64,000 nucleotides of DNA. It comes from Hemerocallis citrina. Taxonomy: Eukaryota > Streptophyta > Magnoliopsida > Asparagales > Asphodelaceae. The notes under the pieces are model-generated. The model was not told the DNA's origin, searched no databases, and worked only from the letters and a program-made list of their open reading frames with translations. Location: assembly GCA_017893485.1 (NCBI GenBank), contig CM030363.1:174494686-174558685 (forward strand), written 5' to 3'. The stretch's first letter is position 1; every line of letters starts with the position of its first letter. The position numbers and the translations under genes were made by a program. Below are positions 57,513 to 64,000 of the stretch, in pieces.

Positions 57513-58103
57513 GATAAAGATGTCACAATCAGCCACAAAAACATATATTAAACCTATAAATTAGTGCCAAGTTTCCAACCGCAAAAACTATGGACAGAAG
57601 CCCCTGTTTGGATTCCCTTATGCCATTGTCCTCGATTGGATTCCCTTAAAGAAAGTTCTCATTATAAATCCAGCGATTCGAGAGATCATTCCTCTAGAAT
57701 GATCTCCACCGACACCTCTAGGCCTAAGCCCTCATCTTCTCAGTACCCCAATAAATCTTACCCCAGCAAGCCTAATTCAAATTCCTATCCACGTAGAAAT
57801 GACAATAAGGGTAAGAACACCAAAAAAGACTACTCTAAGATTGATCCTCTCACTAAGTGCTATAAAGGTAAGGAATATGGCCATGTTGCTGGCAACTATC
57901 CTAGCCCCAGTAGGATCAATATAGTAGAGGGTACCGCTGTCATCACTGATAATTTCGACAATGAGTTTTCCTATGAGCCTATTGAAAGCGATGACTTCGG
58001 CAAAGAAGAGGATGACCAGTATCTCCACTGTATTCGGTCTATCCAATCACCTCACTTGAATATAGTCAGATGTGCTTTGTCCCAGCCAAAAGAAGATGAT
58101 TGA
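57513..58103 (+). pseudogene. Family C gag C-terminal part
   Basis: Begins where the B LTR ends; the N-terminal half of gag is missing. The frame 57564-58103 includes 'PNKSYPSKPNSNSYPRRNDNKGKN' type Ser/Pro/Lys-rich linker and a degenerate zinc knuckle CYKGKEYGHVAGNYP, in which two of three Cys are replaced (usual CYKCQGYGHVAANCP). Then an acidic stretch. Same protein as 43528-43980 on the other strand. Confidence 0.75.
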
Positions 58104-58400
58104 AAGCGCACTGGTATATTTCACACCTTGCGATTATAGGTGGAAAAAACCGTAAGGTGATTGTTAACAGTGGGAGCTACGTCAATGCTGTCGCTTCTGC
58201 GATCTTAGCTAAGACTAGACTTAAGGATGAACCCCATCAACACCCATACAAAGTATCTTGGATTGTGCGACAGCCTTCCAAGTAACACATCTATATTTGG
58301 TCACTGTGGACTTCAAAGCTTACAAAGAGCAAATTTGGTTTGATGTGCTCAAAATGGATGTGGGTCAAGTCATTTTAGTGAGACCTTGGTTTTAAGATCA
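58104..58400 (+). pseudogene. Family C aspartic protease
   Basis: 'KVIVNSGSYVNAVAS' marks the active site, with Asn in place of the catalytic Asp (AAC for GAC, one G-to-A change). Then 'HPYKVSWI', a stop, 'DFKAYKEQIWFDVLKMDVGQVIL' and 'RPWF', stop. This layout (protease followed by a 'IWCDVLPM..GRPW' block) is typical of CRM/Galadriel-like chromoviruses. Inactive. Confidence 0.7.
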
Positions 58401-58404
58401 CGAT

Positions 58405-59447
58405 GTGACCATATATGATCGATCCAACCAATGTGTGTTCCAGCACAACGGACTAAAAATAAAGCTCATACCCGTCAGACCACGAACTGTTCTGGCTGAA
58501 ACAACAGTAGCTCCCTCGAGAAAGAGCAAGGAAGTAACGTATATGGATGAAAAGGAACTCACGAAAGAAATTGACGAAGGGACTACAATTCTTCTACTCA
58601 CAGTGAGAGAAGTCCCTAAAGATCCTAAGTCGCTCATCCCACCTCAAGTTACTCCTGTTCTACAGGAATTTGCAGATGTGTTTCCTGCTGACCTTTCCAA
58701 CCAGTTGCCCCCACTGCGTGACATCCAACATGCTATTGATCTGGTTCCGAAGCGAGTCTACCTAACTTGCCATATTATCGGATGAATCCAACAGAACATG
58801 TTGAGTTGAAAATTCAAGTTGATGAGTTATTGTCAAAGGGCTTCATCAAAGAAAGCTTAAGTCCTTCCGCTGTTCCTGCTCTATTGACGCCAAAGAAAGA
58901 TGGATCCTAGCGTATGTGTGTGGACAGCCGTGTCATAAACAAGATTATGGTAAAGTACCGTTTTCCCATTCTCCATTTGGATGACATGTTGAACATGATG
59001 TCTGGTGCCACAATCTTTTCCAAGATTGATCTTAAAAGTGGATACCACCAAATACGTGTTCGTCCTGGTGATGAATGGAAGACCTCCTTCAAGACGAAGG
59101 ATGGCATGTACGAATGGATGGTCATGTCGTTTGGAATGATGAATGCCCCAAGCACGTTTATGAGAATCATGACGAAAGTACTCCTTCCCTTTATGGGAAA
59201 GTTCCTTGTGATGTACTTTGATGATATTCTCATTTACAGCCGATCCGTTGGGCAACATCTTGACCATTTGAGATAGATCTGCGGTGTTTTGAGGAATGAA
59301 CAACTTTATGCTAATCCTACCAAATGTACCTTTCTTTCTGATCAGATTATCTTTCTGGGATTTATTGTTTTTGCTCGAGGAGTATCTGCTGACCCAGAAA
59401 AGATATGAGCTATTACTGAGTGGCCTGACCCCCGCAATATTCATGAT
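58405..59447 (+). pseudogene. Family C reverse transcriptase
   Basis: Frame 58405-58785 ends with 'PVLQEFADVFPADLSNQLPP'. Then 'LPNYRMNP' with a frame change, and from 58914 '[19 protein letters not shown]', '[24 protein letters not shown]', '[14 protein letters not shown]' and the catalytic '[14 protein letters not shown]'. The catalytic YFDD motif is intact. In-frame stops precede 58914 and follow 59276. Several stops look like single C-to-T or G-to-A changes. The long ORF on the other strand (58881-59747) is an antisense shadow. Confidence 0.85.
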
Positions 59448-59990
59448 GTGCGGAGTTTTCATGGTCTTGCCTCCTTCTATCGTCGGTTTGTACAAGGATT
59501 TAGCACAATCATGGCTCCGATAACCGACTGTTTGAAGAAAGGTAAATTCGTCTGGTTGAAAGAATCCATGAAAGCCTTCGAAGAGATCAAGAAAAGAATG
59601 ACTCAGACATCGATTATAAGGTTGCCTGATTTCACTAAAAACTTCGAAGTAACGTGCGATGCTTTTGGTATAGGTATAGGTGGAGTCCTCAGTCAAGACA
59701 GTCATCATGTTGCTTACTTCAGCGAAAAGCTGAACAAAGCAAAACAAAAATACTTCATCTATAACAAGGAGTTTTATGCGGTGATTCAGTCACTTCGCTA
59801 TTTGTGACATTACCTCCTGCCGCAATAATTAGTCATTGTCTCAGACCATGAGGCCTCAAGATTCCTTAATTCTCAACAAAAGTTGAATCGGAGACATGCT
59901 CGATGGGTAGAGTTCCTACAAGAATATTCGTATACCTTTAGGCATACAAAAGGGATTGATAATAAGGCCGCGGATGCGCTCAGTCGTTGT
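59448..59990 (+). pseudogene. Family C RNase H
   Basis: 'VRSFHGLASFYRRFVQGFS', 'FEVTCDAFGIGIGGVLSQD', 'YFSEKLNKAKQKYFIYNKEFYAVIQSLRYL', then stops, 'VIVSDHEASRFLNSQ', 'RHARWVEFLQEYSYTFRHTKG' and 'DNKAADALSRC'. The Asp, Glu and second Asp positions are recognisable. Two stops near 59805-59830. Confidence 0.85.
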
Positions 59991-61046
59991 CACATGATCT
60001 TATCTACACTGCGCACCAAAATTATTGGTTTTGGGAGATTAAAAGATGAGTATGCCTCATATCCAGATTTTCACGAGATCTACACCTCTTTGGAGGATGG
60101 CATCACTCGAGTGATAGATGATTATTTCTTAAAAGATGATTATCTCTTCTATCGCTCCAAACTGTGCATTCCTAGTACATCATTACGAGACTTGTTTGGA
60201 AATTGCACTGCTGGTGGCCTTGCTGGAAACTTTTGGCATAGCAAGACCATTGATGCTGTGGAACATAGATTTTACTGGCCTAAACTAAAGAGAGACGTTG
60301 CGAGACTTGTTAACAGATGTGTATTTGAGAGATTGTCCTCGGGAGAACACAGGCATGTATACTCCGTTGCCTGTTTCCAGTCACCCTTAGGAAGATGTGA
60401 GTATGGATTTCGTGTTAGGCTTACCGAAAACACAAAAGAAACATGATTCCATTCTTGTCGTCGTGGATCATTTTTCTAAAATGGCCCACTTCCTCCCATG
60501 CTAAAAAACTTTCGATGCATCTCGTGTAGCTCAGATATTCTTTGATAACATTGTGAAGCTACATGGGTTTCCAAAATTTATTGTGTAAGATAGTGATGTG
60601 AAATTCACGAGTTATTTTTGAAAGACCATATGGCACAAGATGGGTACGAAATTGAAGTTCTCTTCAGCCTTCCACCCACAGACTGATGGACAGACTGAGG
60701 TTGTCAATTGGAGCCTTGACAATCTCTTGCGCACTCTTGTGGGAGAGAACTTGAAAGTTAGGACATAAAATTAACGGTTGTTGAATTTGCGTATAACAAA
60801 TCTAAGAATAGAACCACTGGCATGAGTCCACATGAAGTTGTACATGGTTATTGTCCTAGGCAACCCATAGATCTTGTTCCCATGTTAGAACATCATCGAG
60901 TTTCAGAGTCTGCATCTGCATTTGCATCCCGCATTCATGACTTGCATAGAAAAATTTCCAAGAAAAGTAATGAGAATAATTTTAACTACAAGCTAAGAGC
61001 AATATTAGATGGAAATTTAAAACTTTTAATGTGGGTGACGAAGTGA
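59991..61046 (+). pseudogene. Family C integrase
   Basis: Frame 59883-60446 continues to 'LFGNCTAGGLAGNFWHSKTI' and 'RFYWPKLKRDVARLVNRC': the zinc-finger His residues (usual HAGGLAGHFG) are changed to C and N. The core is readable but full of stops: '[19 protein letters not shown]', 'VAQIFFDNIVKLHGFPKFI', '[13 protein letters not shown]' and 'GMSPHEVVHGYCPRQPIDLVPML', then 'FASRIHDLHRKIS'. Decayed. Confidence 0.85.
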
Positions 61047-61572
61047 TGGTTCGGATTCGTTCAGAGCGGTTTCCAGCTACATTCGTTAAGAAGTGGAATG
61101 CACGTGCTGCAGGGCCCATTTAAAATTCTTCATAAAATCAATGATAATGCATATGTCGTTGACCTTCCTGAAGGTTTTGGCTTAAGTAAGACTTTCAATA
61201 TTGAGGATATAGTACCCTTTGAAGGCCTATAATTTAACCCTAGAAATCCTCTTATAGAAGAGTCTACCCTGCAGCCTAATGGTGAGATTCCCACATTACC
61301 CCCACTACCTAATACTACTTACCCACCGACAAAAGAATTGGATAATATTTTAGATGATCAGATAATCTTTACTAGAGATGGTGGTATTCATAGGTAATTT
61401 TGTAAGATGGAAAAACAAGCCGGAGTCGGAGAATACTTGGATAGATCGTGAAGAGCTCCAGCGCTTGGAACCAGACCTTTTGGAGCACTATGACAGGAGG
61501 ACTGGTTTTGACTCGACTGGGTCGAGCCCTCTCCCACCGAGGGAGAATAATGAGGACATCGGTTCAAGATGA
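61047..61572 (+). pseudogene. Family C integrase C-terminus and chromodomain-like end
   Basis: 'AAGPFKILHKINDNAYVVDLPEG' and 'LSKTFNIEDIVPFEGL' (61108-61230), then 'LDNILDDQIIFTRDGGIHR' with a frame break at 61380, then 'FVRWKNKPESENTWIDREELQRLEPDLLEHYD' and the stop at 61570. The chromodomain-like segment is close to that at 11707-11973. The last eight codons lie in the 3' LTR. Confidence 0.8.
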
Positions 61573-62269
61573 TTCGGCATTTCTATCATCGTAGACATCG
61601 TCTAGGACAACTACTTCATTAGTTTAGTCTTTTAGTCAGTAATCATATTTGTTTTTAGTAGTTATAGCCATATGTAGTAGTTTTACGATTTGCACATTTT
61701 CTTTTTTGCATTAGAATATTTGTGAGATTTTAGAATATTTTGAGATTTGTATCAAGATTTGTTTTGAGCCTATATATAGGCCGTGAGATTAATGAGAAGT
61801 TATGCTATTCTTGATTTTTTTTTTTAATATTGTGTTGAGTTTTTTTGCTCTTCATCCTCCTTTTTTGTGTGAGACAATTAGGATATAATTTTAGGGTTTG
61901 TAATATACTCTAAAACTACCCCCAAATCACAAAATTAAAATCTCAAACCCTAATTCCCAAATCCAACTCAAAGTCAACCCTAACCTCTTTCTCCTTCTTC
62001 TTCTCCACTTCATCCCAACCCAACCCTAGCTCTTCTCTCCCTCACCCCGAAGACCACCCTCGCCGCCACTCCACTCCTTCCCCCTTGTCGCACCTCGACC
62101 TCCAACGCACCCTAGTCCCTGACTGTTGTCTTATCTGTTGATCCCCGAAACCCAACACCCCCAATCTCCACATTCTTCCACTTTCTTCTACTCACAGTCG
62201 AAAACCCGTCCCGTTCTTCCATTACCCCTGCGACCACCTTCAACACTTTCCCCTAACTGCCCATCCTTC
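61548..62269 (+). mobile_element. Family C 3' LTR, cut by a family A LTR
   Basis: Starts at TAATGAGGACATCGG (the usual TGATGAGGACATCGG with one change) inside the pol frame. Has 'tatagccatatgtagtagttttacgatttgcac' (61667), the TATA box at 61771, 'gaagttatgctattcttg', and a CT-rich leader (61950-62230). It matches, in reverse, 44706-45927 and 11047-11764. Broken at 62269 by the next family A LTR. Confidence 0.75.
61769..61780 (+). promoter_or_regulatory. TATA box of family C LTR
   Basis: CCTATATATAGG, followed by a leader that becomes CT-rich after about 61960. Confidence 0.6.
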
Positions 62270-64000
62270 TGTAATACACCGTAAAATTGAGTTATGACAA
62301 TTTTGCCCACGGATGTTACATGCATGTATTTTGTACTGTTACGGGTAATATCCATAACGTATTTTAATATAAAAAGTCAACATTTATTTTTGTATTTGGA
62401 TTAATTATATATTTTTTTCGTTTTCTAAAAATTTCGTTTTTATCCTATTTTGAGCCAACCCAAACATTTATTTATCTTTGTATTTTTATGTACATTGCAC
62501 GTGCTTTCAATACACGTGTCGATTACGTATATTTTACTGTTACGAGAAATATCTGTAACATTATTAATATACATGTTCTACATATCTTATACTTTGACTG
62601 TTTTTCATTCTCTCAAATTTATTTTGTATTGATACGTGCAATGCACGCGTTTGTAGTGCATATGTTGGTCTCTAAAATTTTCTAGAGTCATGAATATTTT
62701 TTTTCTCATTTTTCTAGTCACAATTGTGTGATTTACTCTTAATTAAAATCCATCAGACCTAAATCCATTTTTTAGCCCACTAAAATTAATTTAAAGCCCA
62801 TGATTGATTTTGTATGCACTAAAGTGTACGTTTAAAATATAGTTAGTTTGGTACACTTCCATGTGTAACACACGTATCTAACCTAATAAAAAATAATAAT
62901 AAAATTTTTATGAAGAGTGTGCACACATTGACTACACGTTCACGTGTTTCTTACCATGGTTAAGAATGAGGGAGAGTGGTGTGAGTTAGTGGAAGTAGGA
63001 AGTTATTTTGGGAAGTGGTGAGCTATTATAACCAAACAAATTTCCTATAAATAGTCTCTAATTTTGTCATGAACAAACACATCTCAAAAAAACAAAAGAG
63101 AAAGAGCAGGTGACTTGCGGGATTGCTCTAAGAGAAGGCCGGAGATTTGCTTAGGTGAGGAGCTTGGAGTTTTGGTGCATTTTTGTCTAAAAGATTCTAC
63201 TACTAGGAGCTTTTGAGGTGGTGTTTCTCGAACTTTCTAATATAGTTTTATTAGTAGAATGCTTGACATATGTGAATTGTTAGATGCATGATACCTTATA
63301 TAAATTGAACATTCATATTTATATTATTATTATTTTTATTGAATGTGTGAAATCATGATATGATTGATTTGGGGGCATTTTCATAAGGTTCTGTTTTAAG
63401 TTTTGGTTGCACTTCAAAAAATCATATCTATTAAACTAGATAGGAATCTAGAGCTAAAAGTTTTATGTGAGCATCTTGTATATGTCTAGAGCAACTCCTT
63501 AAAATCTCATAACATTTGGATGTCGTTTATTATTTCAATAAAATTCAAACTTAGGACTGGTTGGTAGTTGGCTAGTTGCTGGAAGTTTGTAAACATTTCG
63601 GATTTTGCTCATTTCAGTAACTTAGATGAAGTATTTTGAGGAAGGTCACAACTAAGGAGTAGAAGTACTCGTAAAACTTTCTTAGAGTCTAAGAAATCAA
63701 TTTTTCATAAAGAATTGAATTTATAATGAATTTTACAAGTTTGACAGTTGCAGTATGTATAACATTTTGACCCTACTATAGATTTCGAAGAATTCAGGGT
63801 TATAGACACAATATTTTGGGGAAACTTATAACTACAAAGTTATAGTAAACTTGTATACCTTTAATTTGATCTAAAGAACATAAAGTTTCATGAAATATAT
63901 AATTTTTTATTATTTATACAAGTAGCATGAGCTGCAGTTTTCGAATTTTGAACCTACTATTTTGCAAATTAATTTAGACAAAGTAATTGAGGACGATTTT
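62270..64000 (+). mobile_element. Family A LTR, 5' part, runs off the window
   Basis: Starts TGTAATACACCGTAAAATTG, matching the starts at 3267 and 28795 ('gagttatgacaattttgcccacg', 'gttacgggtaatatccataacg'). Has a TATA box at 63046 and the 'aggagcttttgaggtggtg' leader block (63207). Left flank bases ccttc (62265-62269) are the candidate target duplication. The tRNA-like module region would begin near 63550 but no B-box is seen before the window ends. Confidence 0.8.
63046..63053 (+). promoter_or_regulatory. TATA box of a family A LTR
   Basis: TATAAATA within 'tttcctataaatagtctc', the cleanest TATA box among the family A LTRs here. Confidence 0.55.

Noticed and set aside
58881..59747. 288-codon ORF on the - strand
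   Set aside because: Antisense to the family C reverse transcriptase and RNase H, whose motifs are clear on the + strand.

Overview
This window is a piece of plant nuclear heterochromatin built almost entirely of nested transposable elements. I see no intact host gene. The plant origin is supported by long-LTR Ty3/gypsy elements primed by initiator-tRNA-Met (PBS of the form TGGTATCAGAGCCAGG), a CACTA element with CACTACAAC ends, LTR promoters with a TATA box and CT-rich leader, and plant-type gene fragments. A large genome and a pericentromeric position are inferences; the species is not determined.

Five repeat families, named here for convenience, explain most of the window. Family A has LTRs of about 3-3.7 kb that start TGTAACAC and end GTGTTACA, on the + strand, at 1-680, 3267-9576, 13804-27640, 28795-43527 and 62270-64000. 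Family B has LTRs starting TGTCACGCCCCGC, with elements on the - strand: a solo LTR at 6003-9346, a nearly empty element at 15902-20802, and an element with gag-pol remnants at 48318-57512. Family C is chromovirus, probably CRM-like, with pol reading into the 3' LTR: a - strand copy split between 11047-12825 and 43528-45927, and a + strand copy at 57513-62269. Family D is one complete 11.0 kb element at 30167-41200 on the - strand. A, B and D have Tekay/Del-like pol C-termini. The fifth is a CACTA DNA transposon at 21892-27627.

Insertion order can be read from target-site duplications. Solo B LTR sits in an A LTR (GGTGC). B element 15902-20802 sits in an A LTR (GTATG). CACTA sits ten bases from the end of the same A LTR (TCG). 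D sits in another A LTR (ATGAT). The A cluster in turn lies between the two halves of a C element. A Tat-like LTR fragment with tandem hairpin repeats lies near the left end.

The main points of interest are: (1) the CACTA element carries at least nine consecutive exons and introns of a MAP70 microtubule-associated-protein gene, now frameshifted; (2) each well-preserved A LTR holds two or three modules repeating every 165-177 bp, each with tRNA-like A-box and B-box motifs; (3) the B gag gene at 53.6 kb contains an 85-base GT-AG segment whose removal restores the frame exactly; (4) in both B elements the 3' LTR, but not the 5' LTR, has lost about 2.3 kb containing the GC-rich leader. All protein-coding material seen is decayed to some degree, D being the best preserved.
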